Shown in pieces: positions 38,350-48,209 of a stretch of DNA of 64,000 nucleotides. Position numbers and translations under genes: made by a program. The stretch comes from Litchfieldella qijiaojingensis (GTDB lineage Bacteria > Pseudomonadota > Gammaproteobacteria > Pseudomonadales > Halomonadaceae): the NCBI RefSeq assembly GCF_014651875.1, contig NZ_BMXS01000012.1, positions 62,001-126,000 on the forward strand. The letters run 5' to 3'. Each line of letters begins with the position of its first letter. The stretch's first letter is position 1. The notes under the pieces are model-generated. The model ran no database searches, was not told the DNA's origin, and saw only the letters and a program-made list of their open reading frames with translations.

Positions 38350-38374
38350 CAAGGCCGCCCCATGGGCGGCCTCA
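38350..38374 (-). terminator. Terminator hairpin after pepN
   Basis: AGGCCGCCC (38352-38360) pairs perfectly with GGGCGGCCT (38364-38372). On the minus strand it is followed by TTGTTCGT. It lies 29 bases after the pepN stop. Confidence 0.7.
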
Positions 38375-38400
38375 TCGTTTCCAGTGCGTCGGGTGCGGAC

Positions 38401-41040
38401 TTACGTCGCCAACGCTTTCTCCACCACCTCATAGAGGTTGGGCGAGAGCTCTTCGGCGCGAATGCGCTCGAGTTCGTCCTTCATCAATGCCTGGCGCGCT
38501 TCGTCGAAACGCTGCCAGCGCGTCAGCGGAGTGATGATGCGAGCGGCAATCTCAGGGTTGATCCGGTTGAGCTCGATGACCACATCGGTCAGCAGCTTGT
38601 AGCCTTCGCCGTCGATACGGTGGAAGTTGACGCGATTCTGGCTGGCAAAAGTGCCAATCAAAGCACGTACCTTGTTGGGGTTCTTCAGCGAGAACGCCGG
38701 ATGTTCCATAAGGAACTTCAGCCGCTCCAGCACATCGGGTTGCGGCCGGGAGACCTGAATGCTGAACCACTGGTCCATGACCAGCGAATCGTGGGCCCAC
38801 TTTTCGCCGAACGCCTTGAGCGCCGGGTCGGCAAGGTCGTCCCTCGAGCTGTGGGTGAGCAACGTCAGAGCGGTCCGCACATCGGTCATGTTGTGACCGT
38901 CCTCGAACTGCCGCTGGGTCAGGGCCATGGCTTCTTCATCCTCGATGCTCATCAGGTACGACAAGGCCACGTTCTTCAGGCTACGCGCGGCGATCTGTCC
39001 AGGCTCGGGCGCATAAGGCACGTCCACGCAGTGGTCACGATACACGGCCATGAACTCGTCGCGCAGGGCGACTGCCAGCGACTGCTTGACGAAGGTGCGC
39101 GCGGCATGGATGGCGTCGACATCGACCACCGGCTGCTGCTCGGCGATATAGGCCTCCGAAGGCAGAGTCAGCATTTCCGCCAACACGGCCTTGTCGTCGA
39201 TATCCGCGGTCAGCAGGGTACGAAAGGCATCGACCACCCGTACGTCCATGACCTTTTCCACCCCGTTGCGATGTGCCGCGATCAGATCGTCCAGAGCGAG
39301 CATGGCCAAGCGCTGTCCGGCATCCCAGCGATTGAAACCATCCGAGTCATGCTGCAGCAGGAAAGCCAGATCCTCGCGCCCGTACGGGAAACGCATCTTG
39401 ACCGGTGCCGAGAAACCGCGCAGCAACGAAGGCACCGGCGCCTCGGCAATGTCGGTGAACACGAAGTGCTGCTCCTCCTCGCGCAGGTGAATCACCGTAT
39501 CCTTGCCCAGTGAATCGCCCTCCAACGTCATTTCCAGGTCCTCGCCGGACTTGGTTCCCACGAGCCCCAACCGAATGGGAATATGCAGCGGCTGCTTCTC
39601 ATGCTGGTCGGGTGTTGCCGGCGTGCGCTGGCGCAGGGTGAGATGGTACTCGCCCTTGGCATAGTCATAGTGGCCATTGGCGTCGATCTCCGGTGTTCCG
39701 GCCTGGGAATACCAGCGCATGAACTGCGACAGATCGAGCCCGGAGACTTCGCGCATGCAGCCAACGAAATCCTCGATGGTCACCGCCTGGCCATCGAAGC
39801 GCGAAAAGTAGAGATCCGTGCCCTTGCGAAAGGTCTCCCAGCCCAGCAGGTTGCGCAGCATGCGCACCACTTCCGCCCCTTTCTCGTAGATGGTCAGGGT
39901 ATAGAAGTTGCTGATCTCGATATATTGATCGGGGCGTACGGGATGCGCCGTGGGGCCGTCATCCTCGGCGAACTGGGCGGTGCGGAAGAAGGAAACGTCC
40001 TCGATACGCTTGACCGGCGCCGAGTTGGTGTCGGCGGAGAAGCTCTGGTCGCGAAAGACGGTGAAGCCCTCCTTCAGCGAGAGCTGGAACCAGTCGCGGC
40101 AGGTCACCCGATTGCCCGACCAGTTGTGGAAGTATTCGTGGGCGACGATGCCCTCGACACGCTGGAAGGCAACATCGGTGGCGGTCAACGGGTGGGTCAG
40201 CACTGCCGCCGAGTTGAAGATGTTCAGCCCCTTGTTCTCCATCGCCCCCATATTGAAGTCGCTGACGGCGACGATCATGAACAGGTCCAGGTCGTACTCG
40301 CGACCGTAGGTTTCCTCATCCCACTTCATGGCACGCTTCAACGACGCCATGGCATGCTCGGTCTTGTCGAGGTTCTCCTCCTCGACCCAGATCTGCAGGG
40401 TGACCTCGCGTCCACTCATGGTGGTGAAGCGGTCCTCGACCTGCTTCAGATCGCCGGCCACCAGGGCGAACAGGTAGCAAGGCTTGGGGAAAGGGTCTTC
40501 CCAAGTGACGAAGTGCTTGCCATTCGGCAGTTCTCCGCGCTCGACCGGGTTGCCGTTGGAAAGCAGCACCGGCAGGCTCGACTTGTCGCCGATCACGGTG
40601 GTGGAGAATGTCGCCATCACATCCGGACGGTCCGGATAGTAGGTGATGCGACGGAATCCCTCGGCCTCGCACTGGGTACAGAACATGCCGTTCGACAAGT
40701 AAAGGCCTTCCAGCGCCGTATTGGCCGCGGGGTCGATCTCCACTTCAGTATCCAGCAGGAAACGTTGGGGCACGTCAGGCACGGTCAACGTCCCGGCATC
40801 GAGTGCGTATTCTCCAGCTTCCAATTCCTGGCCATCGATAGCGATGCGCAGGAGCTTGAGGTGCTCACCGTTCAGCACCAGCGGCAGGGTATCTTCCTGG
40901 CGGTCGGGATGACGCTCGAGATGCAGGCGAGCGACGACACGGGTGGCCGAGGGAGACAGGTCGAACTTGAGCTCGGTGTGCGTGACCCGGTAAGCGGGAG
41001 GTTGATAATCGTGCAGATGAATCGGCTGCGGTGCTGACAT
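38401..41040 (-). CDS. pepN: Aminopeptidase N
   Basis: 879 residues, M1 family, similar in length to E. coli PepN (870). The substrate motif GAMENKGLN and the zinc site HEYFHNWSGNRVTC with a downstream Glu are intact, followed by the DUF3458-type and C-terminal helical domains. A cytosolic broad-specificity aminopeptidase. The ATG at 41040 is preferred to an adjacent upstream TTG. Single gene with its own terminator. Confidence 0.96.
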   Translation of the reverse strand: MSAPQPIHLHDYQPPAYRVTHTELKFDLSPSATRVVARLHLERHPDRQEDTLPLVLNGEHLKLLRIAIDGQELEAGEYALDAGTLTVPDVPQRFLLDTEVEIDPAANTALEGLYLSNGMFCTQCEAEGFRRITYYPDRPDVMATFSTTVIGDKSSLPVLLSNGNPVERGELPNGKHFVTWEDPFPKPCYLFALVAGDLKQVEDRFTTMSGREVTLQIWVEEENLDKTEHAMASLKRAMKWDEETYGREYDLDLFMIVAVSDFNMGAMENKGLNIFNSAAVLTHPLTATDVAFQRVEGIVAHEYFHNWSGNRVTCRDWFQLSLKEGFTVFRDQSFSADTNSAPVKRIEDVSFFRTAQFAEDDGPTAHPVRPDQYIEISNFYTLTIYEKGAEVVRMLRNLLGWETFRKGTDLYFSRFDGQAVTIEDFVGCMREVSGLDLSQFMRWYSQAGTPEIDANGHYDYAKGEYHLTLRQRTPATPDQHEKQPLHIPIRLGLVGTKSGEDLEMTLEGDSLGKDTVIHLREEEQHFVFTDIAEAPVPSLLRGFSAPVKMRFPYGREDLAFLLQHDSDGFNRWDAGQRLAMLALDDLIAAHRNGVEKVMDVRVVDAFRTLLTADIDDKAVLAEMLTLPSEAYIAEQQPVVDVDAIHAARTFVKQSLAVALRDEFMAVYRDHCVDVPYAPEPGQIAARSLKNVALSYLMSIEDEEAMALTQRQFEDGHNMTDVRTALTLLTHSSRDDLADPALKAFGEKWAHDSLVMDQWFSIQVSRPQPDVLERLKFLMEHPAFSLKNPNKVRALIGTFASQNRVNFHRIDGEGYKLLTDVVIELNRINPEIAARIITPLTRWQRFDEARQALMKDELERIRAEELSPNLYEVVEKALAT

Positions 41041-41125
41041 CAAGGAACGCTCCTGTTCGGTAATCGCCGCTCATTGTACGGCGCCAGGGGCGACTGACTC
41101 AAAGCCAGCGGCGGCCGTCGCAATG

Positions 41126-41539
41126 TCAGCGCTGACGAGGGCGGGTCAGCGTCACCAGCGATACGGCGGGGCGCGGTTCGGGACGAGTGACGATCCATAT
41201 TCCAAAAAGACCCAAGGCCGCGATCAATGTCATCTTGAGCGCCCAGACACTCACGGTGAAGGCCACCAGCAGCATCGACACCACCAACATGGTGACAGCA
41301 ATCCCCTTGGCATGACGTGGAATGGCACGTTCGCGTTCCCAAGCCACGATTGGCGGGCCGAAGCGAGGATGGCAGCGAATCCAGCCGGCAAAGCGCGGCG
41401 ACCCCTTGGATGCCGCCCACACGGCCAGCAGCATGAAACAGGTAGTTGGCATCAAGGGCAGGAATACGCCGATCACGCCCAAGCCGAAACTCACCCCGGC
41501 CAACACCAGGTAGAGAGTGTTGCGCATAGGGTGCAGCAT
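41126..41539 (-). CDS. YbaN/DUF454 family membrane protein
   Basis: 137 residues with the DUF454 pattern: an N-terminal LAGVSFGLGVIGVFLPLMPTT-type helix, WAASKGSPRFAGWI, then two further helices. Inner-membrane protein of unknown function. The start is uncertain: ATG at 41539 or 41527 (MRNTLY), neither with a strong ribosome-binding site; the frame extends upstream without family similarity. Confidence 0.82.
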   Translation of the reverse strand: MLHPMRNTLYLVLAGVSFGLGVIGVFLPLMPTTCFMLLAVWAASKGSPRFAGWIRCHPRFGPPIVAWERERAIPRHAKGIAVTMLVVSMLLVAFTVSVWALKMTLIAALGLFGIWIVTRPEPRPAVSLVTLTRPRQR

Positions 41540-41688
41540 ATGACGCTTCGGCTGTAGTTGTTGTAGCACCTGGCATTCTCCCTGTGTCTGCCGGCCCAAA
41601 ATCGAGGCAAGTGTCGTGTAAGCTTGTCTCACTGACGCGCCCAATGGAAATGCGAATGTGCTATCGACGAACTAGGCTCGTTTAATTA

Positions 41689-41710
41689 ACACCTAGCATG
41701 CTATGAGTGT
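41689..41710 (+). promoter_or_regulatory. Palindrome upstream of the metal ABC operon (MntR-box-like)
   Basis: The core TAGCATGCTA (41694-41703) is a perfect palindrome with partly symmetric flanks (ACACC and TGAGTGT). The half-site GCTATG resembles the CATAGC/GCTATG arms of enterobacterial MntR boxes, though with a tighter spacing. It lies about 90 bases before the binding-protein start. Confidence 0.4.
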
Positions 41711-41800
41711 AGCGTAAGAAGAAAACCGAACTCTTGCCTGGCCGAGCTGGCATAGGCTTTGATCGAAGTTTGACAGGGAATATTGATACAGGAAGACCGC

Positions 41801-42771
41801 ATGCCGCTTCTCCGCTTCGCCAGGATCACGATACCGGCCCTGCTGGCTGTACTTTGGAACCAGGGTCATGCCCAATCTCCCCCGCTGCAAATCATCGCCA
41901 CCACCGGCATGATCGCCGACACCCTGAGACAGGTCGGCGGCGAGCATGTCGCGGTGAAAGGCCTGATGGGGCCTGGCGTGGACCCCCACCTCTACCGCCA
42001 GACACGCAACGACATCTCGGCCATGACACAAGCCGATGCCGTATTCTGGAACGGCCTGGATCTCGAGGCCCAGCTCCACGAGTTTCTCGAACGCCTGGCG
42101 CAACGCAAGCCGGTATTCGCCGTGGGGGAAGCCGTCCCCGAGGAGCGGCGCCGGGCCGATGAGGAATATACCGATCGCTGGGATCCGCATATTTGGATGG
42201 ACCCCGGTCGCTGGCGCTATGTGGTCGAAGCATCGCGCGATGCCCTGATCGAACTGAACCCGGGGGCAAGCGATGCCTTTCGTGCCAACGCCGATGCTTT
42301 TCTCATCCAGCTCCAGGCGCTGGACGACTACGCTCGAGAAACGCTCGCCAGCGTGCCGGCATCGGCCCAAGTGCTGGTCACGGCGCATGACGCCTTCGGC
42401 TATCTCGGCGATGCCTACGGTTACGAGGTGGAGGGCATCCAAGGGTTCTCGACCGAAAGCGAAGCTGGCCTGGCACGTATCGAGCAATTGGTGGACTTGC
42501 TGGTGGAACGCCAGATCGGCGCCATCTTCGTCGAGTCCTCGGTTCCGGAGCGCAATATACGTGCCTTGGTGGAAGGCGCGGCGGCCCAGGGCTGGGCAGT
42601 GGAGATCGGCGGTGAACTCTACTCCGATGCCATGGGCGCGCCTGGTACCTACGAAGGGACCTACATCGGCATGATCGACCACAACGTCACTACCATTGCC
42701 CGCGCCCTCGGCGGCGACGTTCCGCCCGGCGGCATGAACGACGAGTTGAGCACCAGCCGCGAGGACAGCCA

Positions 42772-42775
<4 letters not shown>
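41801..42775 (+). CDS. Metal (Mn/Zn) ABC transporter substrate-binding protein
   Basis: 324 residues of the TroA/ZnuA cluster 9 family. The signal peptide ends near NQGHA-QS. Metal-ligand positions are seen in [24 protein letters not shown] and YSDAMG. No His/Asp-rich loop is present, which favours Mn/Fe over Zn specificity (inference). The ATG at 41801 begins the signal peptide; a start six codons upstream has no better ribosome-binding site. Stop overlaps the GTG of the ATPase gene (GTGA). First gene of a four-gene operon. Confidence 0.9.
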
Positions 42776-43572
<797 letters not shown>

Positions 43573-43575
43573 ACC

Positions 43576-44787
43576 ATGGATGCCTGGTTGCGAGCCCTGA
43601 CCTTTTCCACCGGCTACAACACCAGCCTGGTCACTCTGGGGGCCATGCTGCTCGGCGCAAGTGCCGGCATGATCGGCAGCTTCATTCTGCTACGCAAGCG
43701 CTCGCTGGTCAGCGATGCCATCAGTCATGCCACCCTGCCGGGCCTGACGGTCGCCTTCATCGTCATGGCGCTGCTGTTCGGCGACGGCCGCTGGCTACCG
43801 GGGTTGATGATCGGGGCGGGGCTAAGCGCAGCCTTCGGGCTATGGGGGGTACAGCACATCAGCGAGCGTACCCGACTGGGCGAGGACTCGGCCATAGGTG
43901 CCATACTGTCGACCCTGTTCGGCCTGGGCGTGGTACTGATCACCGTCATCCAGGCCATGAATACCGGAGGGCAAGCCGGGCTGACCGGTTATCTGGTCGG
44001 TGCCACGGCTGGCATGCTGGCCGGCGAAGCCCAGCTTATCGCCGCATGTGCCCTGCTGCTGCTTATCGCCGTCTTCATGCTGCGCCGCGAGTTCCTGCTG
44101 GTCTGCTTCGATGCGGAATATGCCGCCACCAACGGCGTCCGCGCGCAACGCGTCGACATGTTGATGTTGCTGCTGTTGCTGGCCGTGACCGTCATCGGCC
44201 TCAAGGTGACTGGCCTGATCCTGGTCGTCGCCTTGACCATCATTCCCCCGGTCACCGGCCGTTTCTGGACTGACCGGCCACTGCGGATGGTAGCCATTGC
44301 CGCCATCTGCGGCGCCCTGGCCGGCTATCTCGGCGTCACCCTGTCGAGCGTGCGCACCGGGCTGCCCACGGGACCGTTGATCGTGCTCAGCGCCTTTTTC
44401 CTGTTCGTCTTGTCGCTATTGTTCTCTCCCCGACGCGGCATGGTCGCCATGCTGGCCGCCCACTATCGCTTCAAGACCAAGGTGCACTTGCGTCAGGGGC
44501 TGCTGGCCCTGGCACGCCAGGAAGCCATTTACGATGCGCTGACCCTGCGAGTACTGCGTCGCCACGGTTTCATCCGCCGCGATAACGTGCCCACCCCACT
44601 GGGACTTGCCGCCGCCCGTGATGCCGAGCATGAGGAGCAACTGTGGTCGCTGTATCGCTCGCTGTATCCCGATGAAGCGGCACACCTGGACCACTTGGGA
44701 CTCGAGCCGATCAGTGACTGTCTGCCCCCGGATACGGTGATGTCGCTCGAGTCGCGCATGCATCCGCCACTCAGGAGCGCGTTGTGA
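43576..44787 (+). CDS. Metal ABC transporter permease with C-terminal winged-helix-like domain
   Basis: 403 residues. The first 280 are an ABC-3 family permease (FILLRKRSLVSDAISHATLPG, DSAIGAILSTLFGLG, GLILVVALTIIPP). The extra 110 residues are soluble and contain a pattern like a DtxR-type winged helix (EAIYDALTLRVLRRHGFIRR, TPLGLAAA), as in TroC-type permeases of some Mn systems. The appended domain might sense metal or interact with a regulator. Stop overlaps the next gene (TGATG). Confidence 0.88.
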   Translation: MDAWLRALTFSTGYNTSLVTLGAMLLGASAGMIGSFILLRKRSLVSDAISHATLPGLTVAFIVMALLFGDGRWLPGLMIGAGLSAAFGLWGVQHISERTRLGEDSAIGAILSTLFGLGVVLITVIQAMNTGGQAGLTGYLVGATAGMLAGEAQLIAACALLLLIAVFMLRREFLLVCFDAEYAATNGVRAQRVDMLMLLLLLAVTVIGLKVTGLILVVALTIIPPVTGRFWTDRPLRMVAIAAICGALAGYLGVTLSSVRTGLPTGPLIVLSAFFLFVLSLLFSPRRGMVAMLAAHYRFKTKVHLRQGLLALARQEAIYDALTLRVLRRHGFIRRDNVPTPLGLAAARDAEHEEQLWSLYRSLYPDEAAHLDHLGLEPISDCLPPDTVMSLESRMHPPLRSAL

Positions 44788-45716
44788 TGGCCGATTTCCT
44801 GATGCTCAGCTTGGTGCCGCTGGTAGTGGCCGTGATCATCAGCCTGACCTGCGCCCTGCTCGGCAACTTCCTGGTCCTGCGCCGCCAGAGCCTGATCGGC
44901 GATGCCATCAGTCACGTCGCCTTGCCCGGTATCGTGGCCAGCTTCCTGATCACCGGTACCCTGGCCGCCTCGGCGATGATGGTCGGCGCCGGTGTGGCTG
45001 CTCTGGTCACGGTGGCCATGATCGAGCTGATCAAGCACCTGGGGCGCGTCGAATCCAGTGCCGCCATGGGGGTCGCCTTTACCGCGATCTTCGCTCTCGG
45101 GGTGTTGATGCTGGAATGGAACGATGCCAGCGGCGTCCATCTCGATGTCGAGCACGCCCTGTACGGCAACCTCGAAAGCCTGATCTGGTTCGAGGGCCAG
45201 CACTGGTTGTCGCTGTTCGACCGCCAGGCACTGGCCGATCTACCACCTCAGTTGGCCCGGGTCACCTGGGTTGGCCTGTTGGTGCTGGCCTTTGTGATCG
45301 TGGTCTGGCGGCCACTGGTGGTCGGCAGCTTCGATCCGGCCTTCGCCGCCAGCATTCAGGCACGGCCGATCCTCACCGATCTGTTGCTGGTGGTCATGGT
45401 TGCGATCACCGCCATCGCCGCCTTCGAGGCGGTGGGCTCGATCATCGTCATCGCCATGTTCATCTGCCCGGCCGCCGCCGCGCGGTTGATGACCAACCAC
45501 TTGGGCCACCAGATAGCCTGGAGCCAGGCGTTCGCGCTGATTTCCGCAGTACTCGGCTACGTGCTGGCCGGTTACGGCCCCGGATGGATAGGCGTCGACG
45601 CCTCCCTGAGCGCGGCGGGCATGATCGCCAGCATCGCGGGTCTGATCCTGCTACTGGCCTGTGTGTTCGGACCACACCGTTGCCGAGAGAGCAGCCAGGC
45701 CGTCAGCGACGCCTGA
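44787..45716 (+). CDS. Metal ABC transporter permease, second subunit
   Basis: 309 residues, ABC-3 family with about eight to nine helices: FLVLRRQSLIGDAISHVALPG, ESSAAMGVAFTAIFALGVL and AFEAVGSIIVIAMFICPAA. TroD-like partner of the preceding permease, without the extra C-terminal domain. The ATG at 44787 overlaps the upstream stop as TGATG; a GTG one codon earlier is also possible. Confidence 0.92.
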   Translation: MADFLMLSLVPLVVAVIISLTCALLGNFLVLRRQSLIGDAISHVALPGIVASFLITGTLAASAMMVGAGVAALVTVAMIELIKHLGRVESSAAMGVAFTAIFALGVLMLEWNDASGVHLDVEHALYGNLESLIWFEGQHWLSLFDRQALADLPPQLARVTWVGLLVLAFVIVVWRPLVVGSFDPAFAASIQARPILTDLLLVVMVAITAIAAFEAVGSIIVIAMFICPAAAARLMTNHLGHQIAWSQAFALISAVLGYVLAGYGPGWIGVDASLSAAGMIASIAGLILLLACVFGPHRCRESSQAVSDA

Positions 45717-45852
45717 AACACACTGTCTCACTACCGTGACATATCGATCATTACCGATTGGGCAAGAGTCCATTCGCCGGCCATGGACTTCACTACATCT
45801 CGGGAAGGCGTAAGCTGAAAGCATCAACTTGCCGATACGCCCGGAGATCAAG

Positions 45853-46650
45853 ATGCTGCAAGCACTGTTCATTTCTCACGGCTCGCCGAGCCTGGTACTC
45901 AGTAACCATCCGGCCCGGGATTTCCTGGCCGAACTGGGCACGCAGCTACCCCGGCCACGGGGAGCCCTGGTGATCTCGGCGCACTTCGAGACACCGGACC
46001 TGACGCTGGGCGCAGCAGCGCATCCCGAGACGCTGCATGACTTCTACGGCTTCCCCGATGCGCTGTATCGCATGCGCTATCCAGCTCCCGGGATGCCGGA
46101 TACCGCCCGCGAACTGGCCCAGGCACTGCAGGCAAACGGGATCGACGCGGCGCTTGACCCGTCACGCCCCTTGGATCACGGCATCTGGTCCCCGCTGTCA
46201 TTGCTCTGGCCGGATGCCGGCGTGCCACTGCTGCCGGTCAGCGTGCCCATGGCGCTCGATACCGATCGCCAACTGGAGATTGCCGGCTATCTGGGCGAAT
46301 TTGCCGAGCGCAACGATCTATGGCTGATTGGCTCCGGCGCCGCCACCCATAACCTGGGCGACCGCAAGACGGAATTCGCCGAGCCGGATACCTGGGCACG
46401 GGAATTCCATGACTGGGCTCGAGACACCGCCGAAGCCGGCGACGTGCAGGCCCTGGCCGACTGGCAACGTCTAGCACCTCATGCCCGCCACGCTCACCCG
46501 ACACCGGAGCACTTCCTGCCGCTGTTGATGAGTGTGGGCGCGCTGCGTGGACAAACGATGACCGCGCTGCACGAAAGCTTCAGTTTCGGCAACCTGAGCA
46601 TGCTGGTACTGGCCAGTGCGGGGTTGGCTACCTCATTGTCCTCGGCTTGA
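45853..46650 (+). CDS. DODA-type extradiol dioxygenase (YgiD/LigB family)
   Basis: 265 residues of the class III extradiol dioxygenase family. Putative metal ligands are His9 (FISHGSP), His in VISAHFET and His in ATHNLG; the LDHGIWSPLSLLWPDA segment is typical of YgiD/4,5-DOPA dioxygenase. Physiological substrate in bacteria unknown. ATG at 45853 has GGAG 7 bases upstream; upstream in-frame codons are poor starts. Stands alone between two transporter operons. Confidence 0.9.
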   Translation: MLQALFISHGSPSLVLSNHPARDFLAELGTQLPRPRGALVISAHFETPDLTLGAAAHPETLHDFYGFPDALYRMRYPAPGMPDTARELAQALQANGIDAALDPSRPLDHGIWSPLSLLWPDAGVPLLPVSVPMALDTDRQLEIAGYLGEFAERNDLWLIGSGAATHNLGDRKTEFAEPDTWAREFHDWARDTAEAGDVQALADWQRLAPHARHAHPTPEHFLPLLMSVGALRGQTMTALHESFSFGNLSMLVLASAGLATSLSSA

Positions 46651-46680
46651 GCACTGCGGCCCATATCGCAGCTCCCCGTT

Positions 46681-46708
46681 TTGACAGCCCTTCGACACCA
46701 CCTAGACT
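46681..46708 (+). promoter_or_regulatory. Sigma-70-type promoter of the sugar ABC operon
   Basis: TTGACA (46681-46686) and TAGACT (46703-46708) are separated by 16 bases, and the start codon lies 34 bases past the -10. A perfect -35 with a four-of-six -10. Confidence 0.6.
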
Positions 46709-46741
46709 TCAAGGGGAAACAATAACTAGTTGGGGGTCAGT

Positions 46742-48187
46742 ATGTTGCATAACAGCATACGGACCAGACTCCTCCGCCTCCGTGGAACGAGCATCACGCT
46801 AGGTAGTGCACTCGCCTTGAGCGTGTTCCCCACGGTGGCGGTGTCGCAGGGAGAGCCACCCGAGCCTGAGTTCACAACCGAATACGGAGAAATGTCATTC
46901 CCCTCGCAATTTCCTGACGGCACCTCCATCAGCCTCACTCAATGGAGTCACTTCGTGCCGCTCTACGATGAGTGGTTCCAGGAATATGCCCAGCGTTGGG
47001 GCGAAGCACATAACGTCGAAGTCTCCGTGAACATGATCAATCTTGCGGATCTGACATCGACACTTTCGGCGTCCATTGCCGCCGGAGAAGGCGCGACGAT
47101 ATTCGAGATGAGTGCGCCTCCCACCGCCTTCATCGACGGCTTGCAATCCCTCGCGGATGTCAACGAGGCCGCGGCGGCGGCGTTCGGCGAACGAACCGGG
47201 ACTTGTGAACGCTCCAGCTATCTGCCCGTCACCGACATGTGGTACGGCTTTTGCCATGGCTGGGTGCCGGATCCCGGCGACTATCGCCGCTCCCTGTGGG
47301 AGGATGCCGGATTCCCCGAGGGGCCACAGACCTATCAGGACCTCCTCGAAGGTGGCACCAAGATCTACCAGGATACGGGCATTGCCGTGGGGGTGGGCAT
47401 GTCACCGGAAATCGACTCCGAATTCTACGCTCGCGCCCTGATCTGGTCGCACGGTGGTTCGATACAGGACGAAAACGGTAATGTGACCTTCAATTCCCCT
47501 GAAGTGCTGGAAGCCGTGCGCTTCCAGAAAGAACTGTTCGAGAATGCCATGACGCCGGAGGTCTTCGCCTGGAATGCGGCTTCCAACAACCAGACGTTCA
47601 TCGGCGGTCGAGCCTCCTATATCCAGAACTCGATTTCCTTCTATCGCAGTGCTCAGGAGTCGGCCCCGGAAATTGCCGCAGATGCCGGCTTCCGACCTGG
47701 ACTCAAGGGGCCAGGCGGCGATGTGAAGATGCCCTCTCACGTGTGGTTCATTTACGTGATCCCCAATTACGTCACGGACCCCGACAAGCTGGCCGCGGCC
47801 AAGAAGTTCATGCTCGATCTCGAGAACAACTACGCCAATGCCTCCTATTACTCCAAGTTCTACAATTTCCCGGCCTTCCCCTCCCGGTCCGAGCAACTGT
47901 TCGCCGAGGGCGGTTGGCTGGACAACGACCCTTGGGACGCGCAACCGCCGGACAAGTTGAACCTGCTCAAGACCGCGGAGGAGTGGACGGCGTGGCTTGG
48001 CTACCCGGGTTATGCCAACCCGGCTATCAGCGAAGTATATGAATCCCACCTGCTGTCCAGCATGATGGCGGATGTCGTCCGCGGGCAGAAGACACCAGAA
48101 GAGGCAGTCGAGGATACCAACGCGGAAATCGAAGAGATCTTCGCCAAGTGGCGTGAACGCGGCATGGTCGGTGGAGGGGGTAACTGA
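46742..48187 (+). CDS. ABC transporter sugar-binding protein (family 1)
   Basis: 481 residues. A signal peptide (RLRGTSITLGSALALSVF, cleavage near VAVSQ) precedes a periplasmic-binding fold of the family 1 extracellular proteins, with FVPLYDEWFQEYAQRWGE and ALIWSHGGSIQDENG. No lipobox. ATG at 46742 with GGGGGT upstream. First gene of SBP-ATPase-permease-permease. The substrate is probably a sugar, polyol or glycoside; several aromatic residues (WSHF, WYGF, WFIY) suit a sugar site, but no specific ligand can be assigned. Confidence 0.88.
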   Translation: MLHNSIRTRLLRLRGTSITLGSALALSVFPTVAVSQGEPPEPEFTTEYGEMSFPSQFPDGTSISLTQWSHFVPLYDEWFQEYAQRWGEAHNVEVSVNMINLADLTSTLSASIAAGEGATIFEMSAPPTAFIDGLQSLADVNEAAAAAFGERTGTCERSSYLPVTDMWYGFCHGWVPDPGDYRRSLWEDAGFPEGPQTYQDLLEGGTKIYQDTGIAVGVGMSPEIDSEFYARALIWSHGGSIQDENGNVTFNSPEVLEAVRFQKELFENAMTPEVFAWNAASNNQTFIGGRASYIQNSISFYRSAQESAPEIAADAGFRPGLKGPGGDVKMPSHVWFIYVIPNYVTDPDKLAAAKKFMLDLENNYANASYYSKFYNFPAFPSRSEQLFAEGGWLDNDPWDAQPPDKLNLLKTAEEWTAWLGYPGYANPAISEVYESHLLSSMMADVVRGQKTPEEAVEDTNAEIEEIFAKWRERGMVGGGGN

Positions 48188-48209
48188 TACCACCTGATGA
48201 CAAACGCTT

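Larger units (their letters stand above)
37972..38400. other. Intergenic region between DUF1127 gene and pepN
   Basis: I see no gene in these 429 bases. It contains the palindrome at 38104-38122, an AT-rich patch at 38145-38230 and, from about 38255 to 38345, a stretch lacking coding features that looks like a non-coding dispersed element or an old insertion remnant. The pepN terminator lies at 38350-38374. Confidence 0.45.

Noticed and set aside
39583-41037. Open frame of 484 codons on the plus strand
   Set aside because: Antisense shadow of pepN, which has complete M1 motifs on the minus strand.
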